Source of the DNA: Eustoma russellianum
Lineage: Eukaryota; Streptophyta; Magnoliopsida; Gentianales; Gentianaceae
DNA length: 64,000 nucleotides
Assembly (NCBI GenBank): GCA_036186865.1
Contig: AP025053.1
Span: 8,512,660-8,576,659 of the forward strand
Reading direction: 5' to 3'
This document shows, piece after piece, positions 46,511-58,414 of this stretch. The position numbers and the translations under genes are program-made. The first letter of the stretch is position 1. Each line of letters begins with the position of its first letter. The notes beneath the pieces were generated by a model, which was not told the origin of the DNA, did not search any database, and saw only the letters and a program-made list of their open reading frames with translations.

Positions 46511-49500
46511 ATGGAAAACAATCAACCTTCACCCTCTGCACACAATTAAACTGCAATTACGGATCCAACGGATGATCCTTTCTACTTACATCCTAGTGAT
46601 AGTCCTGCTTTGGTACTGGTACAACCTTTACCGGATGGAAATAACTACCATGGATGGAGTAGAATAATTCCCAGAGCCTTGGAGTCCAAGAAAAAAGTAG
46701 ATTTTCTTGATGGAACTGTGGTAAGACCCCTTGAAAATAGTCGAAGGTTTAATGCATGGTCTAAGGCAAATAACATGGTTGCTTCTTGGTAGGTAAACTT
46801 TGTTATCCCTAATATTGGTCAAAGTGTTATATGGATTGATAATGCTTTTGATATTTGATCAGATCTTAAGTTTAGATATGGCAATGCAGATGCGTTAAGG
46901 GTATCAGATTTACAGGATAAATACTTTGCTGTTAAACAAGAAAATTTGTTTGTGACGGAATACCATACCAAGCTCAAAGTGATTTGGGAAGAACTGTCTA
47001 TTTTAAGGTCTATCCCGGTATGTTCTTGCGCTAGATGCACTTGCAATCCATCGACGTAGGTGAGAAAACTCATAAAAAATGATTATGTCATCAAGTTCCT
47101 GAAAGGTCTTAGTAATGAATATGAGGTGGTCAAGTCACAGATTCTTCTTACTAGTCCCCTACCCGATATCAACACAGCATTTGCCATGGCTATGAAGTTA
47201 TAGAGGAAACTGTTGTATGGTAATAATCAAGTGCAATTCAGTAATAGTCCAACTAGTTTGATTAATCACAGAACTCATTCACCATCATGAATCTTGCCCA
47301 CATTAGGGCCAGTTCTAGCAGCACTAGGGCCAGCAGGAGGTGGTTACAGAAGGGAACCACAAAGAGGATATAGTCAGTCGGGTTTCAAACGTCCATTTTG
47401 CACATTGTGTAACACACCACGACACACTGTGGATAAATGCTATAAGAAGCATGGATTTTCATCTGGCTTTAATCATAGACCACAAGTGAACTATGTCAAC
47501 GATGATTAGGAGTTCTGTCGACAAGGTGCTATCTGTCAGCCTAATGTTACCCTTCTTTACAAGATAGCATCTGGAGCCACAAATCATATTTGTTGTAGCC
47601 TTTCTTTGTTTGATTCCTTTCAACTAGTACATTCTTTACATGTCACCCTTCTTAACAATCAACTTGTTGAAGTGTCACATATTGGAGTTGTTACTGTCAA
47701 TCCCTTACTCATACTTAAAAATGTGTTGTTTGTACCTGAATTTTCTTTTAATCTCATTTCCCTCAGTAAGCTTGTTCTATCAGATAAATATGAGATACTC
47801 TTTAAGTCTACAAGTTGCTTGGTTCAGGAACAAATTAGCAAGAAGATGATTGGTTCAGCTGATTTGCATCAAGTTCTTTACTATTTACACAGTCTACCCA
47901 CTCTACCATCAGCACATTCAGCTTCAACACATTCAGCCTCACATCAACCTATTCAACCTCCTTTCCGGTATTCCAAAATGCTTCTTTTGCATTGTAGGCT
48001 GGGCCACTTGAGTGAATCAAGACTAAAAGAGATCCATAGAAGGGATTCCAAGGTCTCCACAACTGATTGTACTTCTGATTGCCTTGTATGCCCATTAGCT
48101 AAACAAAAACAGAATCCATTTCCTATTTCCTCTTCTATATCCAAAACTCCCTTATGGGGGCTATAGGCATTGTACAATGTATAAACTGAAATATTTCTTG
48201 ACTACAGTTGATGATGTCTCTTGATATTGCTGGATTTATTTGATGCAAGCTAATTCTGATATTGAGCATATCCTAAAGAGCTTCTGCAAATATGTCCAAG
48301 TACAATTTGACATCATGTTAAAATAATGCGTTCAGACAATGGACAAGAATTTAAGATGACCCAATTCTATGCTTCTGAGGGAATAATACATCAAACTGGG
48401 TGTATACACACTCCACAGAAAAGCAACAGCACTGTATAGTGAAAACTACAGCACTTGCTCTCAGTTGCCAGAGCCTTAAAACTCCAATCCTATCTGCCTC
48501 CTAGCTATTGGGGTTTCTGTGTTCAGCATGCAGCTTACCTCATCAATATCTTACCTACACCTTTACTAAATAACTCTACACCACATGACCTGCTGTTTAA
48601 AAAGGCCCCTGATTATCAAATCCTGAAAGTATTTGGGTGTTTGGCATTTGGTCTCAATACTCAACCACATAAAGAAACGTTTGCACCAAGATCAAGTAAG
48701 AGTGTCTTCCTGGGAATGTCTCTTAATACTAAAGGCTATATCCTACAACACTTGATCAAAGGACATGCACATTTCCAGAGATGTTGCCTTTCATGAATAT
48801 ACCTTTCTCTTCCATTCAGCATCTCAGGTTGAGTTACCCTACTATATGCTCAGATGTCATTGCAGAACCACCTGCCACATTGCCATTGTCTCCCAACATT
48901 ACCTCATCCTTGCCAGTCATGTCTTCTCCTTCAGCTTCCCTTAATGACTCATTCATTTTCCAAGAGATTACTGATGCACCACATATTGGCATCTCCTCCA
49001 TCACCATTGACTTACCACTTATCAGCCTACCAATACTTCTAACACTCGACCTATAAGAGAAAAGGGGCCTCCTTCTTACCTTCAGCAATATTACTGCAAC
49101 CAAGTCACTGCCTCCAACCCTCACATGTGTTCTCCATACACACTTGAAAACTTCTTCAGTCTTGCATCTTTGGCTCCACACTACAAACCATATGTTTAAA
49201 TCTAAGCTTGCATTTGAAGCCTTCTTCTTATGTAGATACAGCAAGATCACTACAATGTCAAGCTGCTATGGATGCTGAATTACCAGCATTGCAAGATAAT
49301 CATACCGAGGAGATTTTTCCACTACCTCTAGGAAACCAACCAATTGGGTGTAAATGGGTTTACAAGGTTAAACTGAAGCAAGATGGAATTATAGAGAGAA
49401 CAAGGCAAGGCTTGTTGCAAAAGGCTACACTCAACAGTATTGGGTGGATCACCAAGAAACCTTCTCACTTGTAGCCAAAATGACAACTGTGAGAATGATC

Positions 49501-50704
49501 ATAACATTAGAAGCACACCAAGGATGGCACATTCAGCAGATCGATGTCAATAATGCATTTTTTCATAGAGATCTTCATGAAGAAATCTACATGTTGCCCC
49601 CTCTTAGACTTGAACTACAGAAACAAAATCTGGTGTGCAAACTTCAGAAAAGCCTTTATGGTCTAAAACAAGCGAGCAGAGAATGGAATGCCAAGCTTAC
49701 ACAGTTTCTATTGGCTCAAGGTTTTGTTCAGTCCAAGAATGATTATACTCTTTTCATCAAGTTCATAGGCTCTGCTTTACTCATTGTTCTTGTATATGTA
49801 GATGACATTGTAGTTGCTTGCTCAAATTTGCATGCTATCTGTCAGATCAAGGCATCTTTGCATTCAGAATTTTAAATTAAGGATTTAGAGGATCTTAGAT
49901 ACTTCCTTGGTATAGAAGTAGCTAGGTCCCAAGAGGGGTTACTTATTAACCAAAGGAAGTACACACAGGATTTACTTTAAGAAACTGGATTCCTTGCATC
50001 CAAGTCAGTTAAAAGTCCTATGGAAAGCACCATGAGGCTGACTCACAATGATGGCCCTTTGCTTTTAGACAAGGAACAGTGCAGGAGTCTCATAGGAAAA
50101 TTGATTTACTTGACCATTACAAGGTCTGATATATCCTTCACAGTACAGCAGCTAAGCCAGTTTCTAGATTACCCTACATAGAACCATCTCAAATCAGCCA
50201 TAGATTGTTAAGATACTTGAAAGGAACAGTGGGTCAAGGGCTTATGTTTCCAGGTATAGGTGAGCTGTAGTTAAGAGCTTTTACAGACTCAGACTGGACA
50301 GGCTACAATGAAACCATGAAATCTTTTACTGCATACTGTTTTTTTCTTGGAAATCAAAAAAGCAGACAACATGTGAAATTCAATGGTTGCTTTATTTAGC
50401 TGATGACTTGAAGTTGAGGAAACATACTCCAGTAGATGTATTCTGTGATAGCCAAAGTACTATGCACATTGCTGAAAATCATGTCTTTCATGAGAAGACC
50501 AAGTGCATAGAGATAGATTGTCATATTACACGAGACAAGGTGCAGAATGGTTTGTTGAAGTTGATGCCTATGATGACTGATCTGCAGCTGGCTGATTTGT
50601 TTACAAAAGCACTTGATTCTAGAAGACTAGAAGAACTGATGAAGTCATTAGGGGCTCCTAACATCTATGGCAAGCAGAGTTTGAAGGCGGGTGTTGAAGT
50701 GTGA
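46511..50704 (+). pseudogene. Copia D gag-pol, decayed
   Basis: ATG at 46511 (MENNQPSPSAHN, then a stop) opens gag of the same type as copia F: LHPSDSPALVLVQPLPDGNNYHGW... with zinc knuckle CTLCNTPRHTVDKC (CX2CX4HX4C). The protease box reads IASGATNH where DSGATNH is expected, so the catalytic Asp is lost. The integrase zinc segment is LLLHCRLGHLSESRLKEIHRR with CLVCPLAKQ, then a deletion at about 48165 before the core. The RT includes VKMTTVRMI-like, IQQIDVNNAFFHRDLHEEIY, LYGLKQASREWNAKL and VYVDDIVVACSN. RNase H is FTDSDWTGYN, VFCDSQSTMHIAEN and KALDSRRLEELM. The final TGA (50702-50704) lies inside the 3' LTR. Many stops; not functional. Confidence 0.92.
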
Positions 50705-51263
50705 AATGCAGCAATGGTGTTGCAACGCTTAAGCTGCTACAAACCTGAGATCACCAAGTGCAGCAGACTGTATAACCAAGAAAGCACAATCCATGTGAGG
50801 TAGTATAAGAGATGTTGGATGGTTTAGCGATGAACGGCGGAGATGGATCAGGGAGCTTGCTGGACAAATCAAGAAAAAGATGCTGCAGTTGAAGAGCTGG
50901 AAGCGGTTGCAACTAAAAGGCAGCAGCAGTTTTGAAAAAGCTGGAACTGACCATTTTGTCCTTTGTTGTATCGCTTAAGCAGACAGTTAGTAAGGACAAT
51001 GTAGTAACTTCGCATTGTATTCATGTTTCTCGCGTTCATTCTTCTTCCTGAAGAAATGTATATGAAGGAGAGGAATTAAGTAGAACAGTGTGTCCTCTCT
51101 ACAGTTTCTGATCAATTCAACACACTTGACTTTCTTGAATTGCTTCCATCTTTATCTTTTTGTTCTCTCTCTTAATCACTTCAAGTTTTTTTGTTTCTGC
51201 AATTGTGCAGATTTGTATACTGATGCAAATTAGTTATAATTGTGCTTTAGATGAATTTTGACA
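50692..51263 (+). mobile_element. 3' LTR of copia D
   Basis: 572 bp, starting TGTTGAAGTGTG and ending TTTTGACA, followed by the duplication CATTC. Confidence 0.92.
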
Positions 51264-51268
51264 CATTC

Positions 51269-51699
51269 ACTGTATTGATGACGTTCGTAAATTTTAAACT
51301 AACGAGCTCTCGTTACTTGGTATCTATATTAAATCCTGATTTCCACCAAGCACGCTTGTCTTTTTCTTCAACATCGTAAGTTCTACTTATCTTATATGGA
51401 AGATGTCTTAGTCTTTTACTCCAAAAAAATTAATTTCACAAAATCTTGTTAACATAAGTATATTTCGTTAATACTTTCCAAACACAGCATAGGAACTACA
51501 GTACAAGATTTCGCATATGGCACTTGATCTTCCATCTTCTATTATATTATGTTTTTCTAAATATAGCATGCAAATATAATAATAGAAACTTGTGTTAACT
51601 ATTTTTCCCGTCAATAAAGGTTAGAGCCCAACTTGATATTCAATGATCTCAGAGCCATTGTAACGCCAACATATCCAAGTTTCGAAAGTTCACAGAAGG
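51269..51699. other. Spacer right of copia D
   Basis: AT-rich, no gene seen. It continues the DNA left of copia D at 45871. Confidence 0.4.
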
Positions 51700-51865
51700 T
51701 GTTACAGAAGGTGCTGAAAGGAAGAAACAAGGAGAAGCCCAATCCGAAAAGAGAGTAGCTTTGGTGTAGCAGTCGCTGTTGGATTAAACAATGGAATGAG
51801 GGTTAGAATGATGTGATGATCAGCTCGCAATCCTAGTTAAGGCTTCAAATTTATGTCATAGCAAG
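51700..51865 (+). mobile_element. Fragment of a copia-C-like LTR
   Basis: It starts TGTTACAGAAGG and keeps the order of the copia C LTR: GAAAGGAAGAAACAAGGAG, then GTTGGATTAAACAATGGA, then GATGATCAGCTCGCAATCC. The match fades after about 165 bases. No partner LTR or coding part is seen. Confidence 0.55.
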
Positions 51866-51879
51866 GCGTAAATTGCAGA

Positions 51880-53081
51880 GCTCCCACTATGCACCCTCCA
51901 TAAAAAAAACTGATGGACAAGGTTAGTCGTTGGAATGCAGCTAGCCTCTCTTATGCTTGTAAACTGGAGATGATAAAATCAGTGCTGAAGGGGGTGAACT
52001 ATTTTTAGTTAAGTGCTTTACATTTTTCTGCATCAGTTAGAACTTTAGAGAATAAAATTTGCTTACACTTCTTGTGGGCAAATTCTACGCTAGGGCCCAA
52101 ACTGGCTTTGTATTCTAGTCTCAGGTCAGTATGCCCTAGGAGGAGGGTTGTCTGAGAGTTCTAGAATTGAAAATCTGGAATATAGCTTGTTAGCTAAACA
52201 CCTATTGGACCTGCACTATAAGAAGGATACATTATCGGTGCAGTGGATGAATCATGAGTATAGACTATACACCACATTATGGATAAGGTTGGGCCACAGC
52301 TCAGGCTACCGACTCCTTAAAAAGCTTATGGAGATCAGAGATACATTGCTGATCAGGGCAGGCTCTTACAGCTCAACTGTTGAGGCACCCAACTCATGAA
52401 CATCAGATGGAACTCTCAAGCCTAAGATGGCTTACGAGTTCTTCAGGGATAAGTGCAGCAAAATCAACTGGGCAAAAATTGTTTGGGGCTCAGCTATTAC
52501 GCCTAAACACTCCTTTACACTTTGGCTTGGTGGGCTAAACAGGCTTCCCATCAAAGCGAGACTGGGCTATTTAGAGGACAACACTTGCCATCTCTGCTCA
52601 GCAGGGTAAGAAAGACTGCAGGACCTCTTGTTTTCGTGCACAACTACCAAACCGATCTTGCTATCTATCTCGGCATGACTAGCACTGCCCAAGGAGCTCC
52701 ATTCGATCAAAAGATCACTGGCTTAGGGATCATGTAGGCTCAAGGGAAAAGCCTTAAGAGCCAAGGCAATCAAAATTACGTTGGCCGACACCGCCTACTA
52801 CATCTCGTAAGCTAGGAACAGACACATCTTTGAATGAGCATCATTTGTATCTAAGAATGTAACACATAGATTATGCATGCATGCATACATGATTATGTAT
52901 AGGCTTTACACACAAATTTTAGACATAGGTGTCGTATCACCCATTGTTTAGAATGTTTTTATATTCATGATAAATACGCGTAAGTCAGCCTGCTGGCATA
53001 CGAGCAGGGTTATTGTATGAGTTGCATCCCCTTAATGTTCTGATATATGTGGTTAATATATTAGCATCTCAACCAAAAAAA
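51880..53081 (+). pseudogene. LINE-4: 3' end of a different LINE (RT tail and zinc-binding domain)
   Basis: Broken + strand frames read DKVSRWNAASLSYACKLEMIKSVL (RT thumb), then LLAKHLLDLHYKKDTLSVQW and RLLKKLMEIRDTLL, then AYEFFRDKC...HSFTLWLGGLNRLPIKARL with CHLCSAG. These are the RT tail and zinc-binding domain of plant LINEs that end soon after. A last piece, KSLRAKAIKITLADTAYYIS, matches the usual C-terminus. The 3' UTR ends CTCAACCAAAAAAAG near 53081, a poly(A)-like tail unlike the (TA)n tails of LINE-1 to LINE-3. Truncated at the 5' end. No RNase H domain is seen. Confidence 0.8.
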
Positions 53082-53284
53082 GCAAGAAATAACAACTGAA
53101 GTGCTTAAAATTTGAAGGACTCGACTATCATGACCTAAATTCTGGTGAAACTAAGGATTTTTTAATATTATGTCCATGAATAAAAAATTTGTTCGAAAAT
53201 TTCTTACACAGAGGCCAAGAACTCTATGTTGAAAGCTCTCTTGAGTATGGTAAAATGGGTTCGCAAATTTTGCACACACTTATC
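53082..53284. other. Spacer left of copia E
   Basis: No gene seen. The last five bases, TTATC, may be part of the target duplication of copia E. Confidence 0.4.
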
Positions 53285-53523
53285 TGTTAGGAAAGTAGAA
53301 TATTCCTTGAGTAAATACTTACCATAGTAGATGTGTAGCGGATATTATGTAAATCAATGAGTGATTGTAGAGAGTAATTATAGGGATTGATTGGGTTTGA
53401 TTACCTTACCATGTAGGTGTTTAGTCATGTGTATAAACAGGGATTGTATCACAGCATATTTCGTATGAATGAATAAGAAAAACATTCATCTCCATTCTTG
53501 CTTTTACTCTATATCTCTTATCA
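53285..53523 (+). mobile_element. 5' LTR of copia E
   Basis: It starts TGTTAGGAAAGTAG and ends CTCTTATCA. A TATAAA box at 53432-53437 is a likely promoter, and AATGAATAAG near 53471-53480 resembles a polyadenylation signal. It differs from the 3' LTR only in CATTCATCT against CATTCTTCT (about 53493). Confidence 0.95.
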
Positions 53524-53535
53524 TGGTATCAGAGC
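53524..53535 (+). other. Primer-binding site of copia E
   Basis: TGGTATCAGAGC directly follows the LTR and is the exact plant copia site complementary to initiator methionine tRNA. Confidence 0.95.
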
Positions 53536-53734
53536 AGGAGTAAACCTACTCAACAATACCAATTAGAGACAGAGTGTGGTTTCTAGTGGAGGCTCAGAAA
53601 TCACATTCATCATTGCCTTAAGCAACCGAACTTACATACCAATCTCAGCCTTTTTTTGTCCTGAAATATCTGTTCTTTATGCATCCTCTGTTTTTCAGTG
53701 AAGTACTGTTCTTATCTGGAAAAAAAACGAAATT

Positions 53735-56700
53735 ATGTCAAACCCAGATACTAGTGAGCCAAAAACGCCCAATATCTCTGACCTAGCAATTCAAGTGGCC
53801 AACTTCTTGCAACAAAGCACTACAAAACCATCGACAACCCCAGTACCAAATTCAACCATTCCATTATCAACAGAAAATCTTACCATTGCTGTAAAATTGA
53901 ATGGTCACAACTATGCTGTTTGGGCACCACTTGTGCTACGGGCTATTATTGGAAGGGGGAGGAGACATCACCTCACAGGTGTTCCTCCTCCGCCCTTGCC
54001 AACGGATCCAGAGTTCCCTGGATGGGAACAAGCCGATAATGCAGTGTTTACCTGGATAATCCAGACTATCGAGCCCACTTTGGTGATGAATGTAACACGC
54101 TATCCCACCGCAAAAACCTTGTGGGATGGCTTAGCCTTAACATACAGGTCTGGAACTGACTCCCTCAGAACATTCGATCTTCATAGGAGAGCCAGTCTGG
54201 TAAGACAAGGAGGCAGGAGTATCGAAAACTGCTGGAACAAATTGCAGGACTTGTGGACGGCTATTGATGCACAAGAGCCAAATCCCATAACTTGTGCTAT
54301 AGACATCAACATCCATAACCGAAAGATGGAAGCCCTCAGATTATACCAATTCTTAACTGCTATAGACGAAAAATACACAGCAGAGAAGATTGACCTATTA
54401 ACAAGAGATCCTTTACCAAGCCTAGAAACTGCATACCGCGAAATCCGCAGAGCAGAAGCTAAATCTGCAGTATTGCAAGGAGGAATCCCCTCAGAAGAAC
54501 CTTCATCACTGGGGATAGGTCAAGGCCTGGCAACACAGGCTCTGGCTGCCAAAGGCCGAGACACAGGAATGGGACGGAGTAGAGGCAGAGGAGGACCATC
54601 CAGATCTAACTCCTCAAAAGGCATAGAAGAGAAAGACGGACTGGTTTGTAGTCACTGTGGCCAGAAACGGCACACCAAAGAAAACTGCTTCAAAATAATT
54701 GGGTATCCTGACTGGTACGAAGGGAAGAAAACCCAGAATACTGGAGGCAGAGGAAAGGGAACAACCACCGGAGGAGTGGCCGCCATGGCTAGAGCAGAAG
54801 GGTCAGCCGAAGGAGCAGAGGGGGACTTTGTTTTTTCAGCCGCAGAAAAGGACCAAGGGGCAGAACCTTCTGGAGGTAACGGGATTGAGGGTAAATCCCT
54901 CAATCTTTTTAATTGCAAAATTAACAATTATGTCCCTGCTAATATTACCTCTCAGTCCTTGCAGGTTTCGCATATTACGGGAGAAACCCCTCCAGTTCAA
55001 AGCCTCTCCAATTCTGGCCCCACAGTTTACGACAATATCAAATCCAGTCCAGAATTCAGCCCAGATTCTAAATCTGCCCTCAGCTTATCCGTAATGCGAA
55101 AAACACCCACGGAAAATTACAAAAACAGCCCTTGTTACCAAAATAAAATTCCATCTCTTCCTTGGATTCTCGATAGTGGTGCCACAGATACTATGACCAA
55201 TGATCCTCAGGATTTTCAACAATGGACCCCACCTAACAAGACCCATATTGAAACAGCCAATGGCACTCTTCTCCCTGTTACCGGTGGTGGCACTATTCTC
55301 GTTAATCCAGATTTACACTTACGCAATTGTCTTTTTGTACCGAGTCTTTCATCGAAATTACTTTCTATCAGTCAAATTACATGCGAATTAAATTGTGTTG
55401 TCCTTATGTATCCTTCCTTCTGCATCTTTCAAGATATTCACTCGAAGATGATCATTGGGCGTGGCATTGAGAAGGGTGGGCTATACTATGTCACGGACGT
55501 GGTGCAACAGGGACAGTCCAATCTTGCTACCGGGACCACTGAACAACGACTTTGGTTATGGCACCGTCGTCTAGGTCACCCTTCCCTTAGCTATATGAAA
55601 TTGTTATTTCCTACTTTACTTCAGTCTGGACTTACTTTATCATGTGATACTTGTTTGCGTGCGAAACATCATCGTTCCACGTACAAACCTAATAATACCA
55701 GAGTTCAAACATTATTTACTTTAAGTCATTCTGATGTTTGGGGTCCTGCTCCCTATTCCACCAGTCTTGGATATCGATACTTTGTTACATTCGTAGATGA
55801 CTGCTCGCGTATGACTTGGGTCTATTTTCTCAAAAATAAATCTAAAGTTTTGTCTCAGCTTGTTGATTTATTTCATATGGTTAACACCCAGTTCCAAAGG
55901 AAAATCCAAATTCTTTGGTCCGATAATGGTGGTGAATACGTCAATACCGGGTTAAGGGAATTCTTTAAAGCACATGGCATTTTACACCAGACTACATGTT
56001 CAAATACACCAGAACAAAATGGTGTGGCCGAACGGAAAAATCGTGTCTTGTTGGAAATGACTCGAGCCATGATGTTAGAGTCTTGCGTACCTAAATCTTT
56101 TTGGCCTGAGGCAATTGCTACATCTGCTTATCTTCTTAATCGACTACCCACCAAAATTCTATCACATCATACACCATTATCCATACTTGCTACTCACACT
56201 TCCATACCATCTATACTCACACTACCCCCAAAAATCTTTGGATGTGTGGTCTTTGTTCATATTCCATCCTCTCAACGCACTAAACTTGATGCGTGTGCTA
56301 ACAAGTGTGTCTTTATCGGCTATGCCATGTCACAAAAAGGATATCGTTGCTATAATCCACGCACATGCCGAGTTCATATTACTATGGATTGTACCTTCCT
56401 TGAGCACGAGTACTACTATTCCACCCAGTCTTGGTCCCAGGGGGAGACACCAGGTGAGACATTCGACTGGTTACATACCCATAGTTCATTGGAGGAGGTT
56501 CCAACACAGCAAGTAGGTGGCGCCGACTGTGCTTTTCTTGGCGACACGGCTATCGCCCTTCCTTCTGAGTCGCCTCCGTGTGACTCATCTCCGGTGAATA
56601 CACTGCAAGATCAGGTACCCTCCGACACTTCAAATGTCATTCCCTTACCTTCACCTATAATTCATGATTCTAATTCTTCTCTTATAATGTGCGAAACTGA

Positions 56701-58414
56701 TCAAGAAAGTGAAGGTGTTTTAGCAGGGAAGACCAGAGTACTTCCACCGCGGCAGAATAGAGGGAAACCTCCAGCGAGGTATTCGCCGCGTAAGTTATCT
56801 AAGGGAACGAAATATCCAGTAGAGGGTGCAAAGGGATTTCTTGCCTCTGTGTGTGATCACGAGATTCCCTGGACAGTAGATGAGGCACTCAGTCAGCCTA
56901 AGTGGTGCGTGGCAAAGAAAGAAGAGATTGATGCTCTTTACAAAAATAACACGTGGGAGAAAGTCCAGTTACCTAAAGGAAAATGCCCAGTAGGATGTCG
57001 TTGGGTCTATACCATGAAGTACAAAGCAGACGGAAGCATTGAACGATACAAAGCCAGGTTAGTTGCACGAGGTTATACACAGACCTACGGTATTGATTAT
57101 TCGGAGACTTTTTCACCAGTTGCAAAACTTGATACGATAAGGGTGTTGTTCTCGGTAGCAGTAACCAAGTCTTGGCCTCTCCAGCAATATGATGTGAAAA
57201 ATGCGTTTCTCCATGGAGAACTAAAAGAAGAAGAGTATATGAGTGCGCCCCCTGGATTTTCAGAAGAATTTGCAGAAAACGAGGTATGTAGACTAAGACG
57301 ATCATTGTATGGGCTCAAACAATCCCTAAGGGCTTGGTTTGGAAGGTTCACTATGTTTATGAAGAAACAAGGGTACAAGCAAAGTAATGCTGATCATACA
57401 TTGTTCATAAAGAGGAAAGGGCCGAAAGTGACGTGCTTAATAATCTATGTAGATGATATGATTATTACAGGTGATGATACGGAAGAAATAGCTGGGTTGA
57501 AACAACAACTGTTCTCAGAGTTTGAAATGAAGGATCTGGGAGACCTAAGATACTTCTTAGGTATTGAAGTACAACGCTCGGACGATGGGATCTTTATATC
57601 ACAGCAGAAGTATATTCTAGATTTGCTTGCTGAAGTGGGTATGATGGATTGTAAGCCAGCTGGAGCTCCAATGTTGATAAACCAAAAGCTAGATTTTGAG
57701 GAAGGAAAACCTGGTACAGATCAAGGGCAGTATCAACGACTTGTTGGAAAACTAATTTACTTGGCGCATACTCGTCCGGATATATCATTTGCGGTGGGTC
57801 ATGTGAGCCAGTTTATGCATCGTCCGCAGAGTCATCATATGGAGGCAGTGATGAGAATTATTCGGTACTTAAAAGGGACAGTCGGACGTGGGATTTGTTT
57901 TCGAAATAATGATAATTTGGATATTAAGGTGTTCACTGACGCAGATTGGGCAGGCAGTGTGATTGATCGTCGATCTACGTCCGGGTATTTTGCTCTTGTT
58001 GGAGGTAATTTAGTCACGTGGAGGAGCAAAAAACAGAAAGTAGTGGCCCTGTCTAGCGCAGAAGCTGAATTTAGAGGCATTGCTAAAGGAGTTATGGAGA
58101 TTTTATGGCTAAGAAAGTTGTTAAGTGATTTAGGTGTGAGAATTTCACTGCCAGCTAAATTGATGTGTGACAATAAGGCGTCTATCAATATTTCTGAAAA
58201 CCCAGTACAACATGATCGGACGAAGCACATTGAAGTAGACCGTCACTTTATCAAGGAAAAGATTGAAGATAAGGTTATTGAATTGCCATTTGTACCATCA
58301 GAAGATCAGTTAGCGGACATCTTGACAAAAGCTGTTGCTGGAAGGGCGTTTGACGAGACGTTAATCAAGTTGGGCATTGTTGATTCCTCTGCTCAACTTG
58401 AGGGGAAGTGTTAG
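53735..58414 (+). CDS. Copia E gag-pol polyprotein, intact (1559 residues)
   Basis: One open frame encodes all proteins for retrotransposition in cytoplasmic particles followed by nuclear integration. ATG at 53735 lies about 200 bases after the primer-binding site. Domains in order: gag (about 45-250, VKLNGHNYAVWAPLVLRAI); zinc knuckle CSHCGQKRHTKENC from residue 305; protease WILDSGATDTM with Asp480; integrase zinc segment LWHRRLGHPS with CDTCLRAKHH; integrase core with Asp667 (HSDVWGP), Asp730 (SDNGGEY) and Glu766 (GVAERKN), a DD35E spacing; RT (VYTMKYKADGSIERYKARL, YDVKNAFLHG, YVDD at 1238-1241); RNase H (FTDADWAG with Asp1402, SSAEAEFRGIA, MCDNKASINI, HIEVDRHFI). The last Cys codon and the stop are the first six bases of the 3' LTR (TGTTAG). 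Gag and pol share one frame, as in many plant copia elements. No broken or missing catalytic residue is seen. Confidence 0.97.
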   Translation: MSNPDTSEPKTPNISDLAIQVANFLQQSTTKPSTTPVPNSTIPLSTENLTIAVKLNGHNYAVWAPLVLRAIIGRGRRHHLTGVPPPPLPTDPEFPGWEQADNAVFTWIIQTIEPTLVMNVTRYPTAKTLWDGLALTYRSGTDSLRTFDLHRRASLVRQGGRSIENCWNKLQDLWTAIDAQEPNPITCAIDINIHNRKMEALRLYQFLTAIDEKYTAEKIDLLTRDPLPSLETAYREIRRAEAKSAVLQGGIPSEEPSSLGIGQGLATQALAAKGRDTGMGRSRGRGGPSRSNSSKGIEEKDGLVCSHCGQKRHTKENCFKIIGYPDWYEGKKTQNTGGRGKGTTTGGVAAMARAEGSAEGAEGDFVFSAAEKDQGAEPSGGNGIEGKSLNLFNCKINNYVPANITSQSLQVSHITGETPPVQSLSNSGPTVYDNIKSSPEFSPDSKSALSLSVMRKTPTENYKNSPCYQNKIPSLPWILDSGATDTMTNDPQDFQQWTPPNKTHIETANGTLLPVTGGGTILVNPDLHLRNCLFVPSLSSKLLSISQITCELNCVVLMYPSFCIFQDIHSKMIIGRGIEKGGLYYVTDVVQQGQSNLATGTTEQRLWLWHRRLGHPSLSYMKLLFPTLLQSGLTLSCDTCLRAKHHRSTYKPNNTRVQTLFTLSHSDVWGPAPYSTSLGYRYFVTFVDDCSRMTWVYFLKNKSKVLSQLVDLFHMVNTQFQRKIQILWSDNGGEYVNTGLREFFKAHGILHQTTCSNTPEQNGVAERKNRVLLEMTRAMMLESCVPKSFWPEAIATSAYLLNRLPTKILSHHTPLSILATHTSIPSILTLPPKIFGCVVFVHIPSSQRTKLDACANKCVFIGYAMSQKGYRCYNPRTCRVHITMDCTFLEHEYYYSTQSWSQGETPGETFDWLHTHSSLEEVPTQQVGGADCAFLGDTAIALPSESPPCDSSPVNTLQDQVPSDTSNVIPLPSPIIHDSNSSLIMCETDQESEGVLAGKTRVLPPRQNRGKPPARYSPRKLSKGTKYPVEGAKGFLASVCDHEIPWTVDEALSQPKWCVAKKEEIDALYKNNTWEKVQLPKGKCPVGCRWVYTMKYKADGSIERYKARLVARGYTQTYGIDYSETFSPVAKLDTIRVLFSVAVTKSWPLQQYDVKNAFLHGELKEEEYMSAPPGFSEEFAENEVCRLRRSLYGLKQSLRAWFGRFTMFMKKQGYKQSNADHTLFIKRKGPKVTCLIIYVDDMIITGDDTEEIAGLKQQLFSEFEMKDLGDLRYFLGIEVQRSDDGIFISQQKYILDLLAEVGMMDCKPAGAPMLINQKLDFEEGKPGTDQGQYQRLVGKLIYLAHTRPDISFAVGHVSQFMHRPQSHHMEAVMRIIRYLKGTVGRGICFRNNDNLDIKVFTDADWAGSVIDRRSTSGYFALVGGNLVTWRSKKQKVVALSSAEAEFRGIAKGVMEILWLRKLLSDLGVRISLPAKLMCDNKASINISENPVQHDRTKHIEVDRHFIKEKIEDKVIELPFVPSEDQLADILTKAVAGRAFDETLIKLGIVDSSAQLEGKC
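58397..58408 (+). other. Polypurine tract of copia E
   Basis: CTTGAGGGGAAG directly precedes the 3' LTR and overlaps the last codons of pol. It would prime plus-strand synthesis. Confidence 0.85.

Larger units (their letters stand above)
45877..51263 (+). mobile_element. Copia element D, complete between LTRs but decayed
   Basis: 5' LTR 45877-46452, primer-binding site TGGTATTAGAGCT (46453-46465), gag-pol remains, purine tract (TTGAAGGCGGG, 50681-50691), and 3' LTR 50692-51263. The duplication CATTC at 45872-45876 and 51264-51268 is perfect if the 5' LTR has lost its first T (GTTGAAG against TGTTGAAG). Both LTRs end TTGGCA/TTGACA. Confidence 0.93.

Noticed and set aside
53493..53493. Dating copia E in years from the LTR difference
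   Set aside because: One difference in 239 bases gives too wide an error, and no substitution rate for this species is known.
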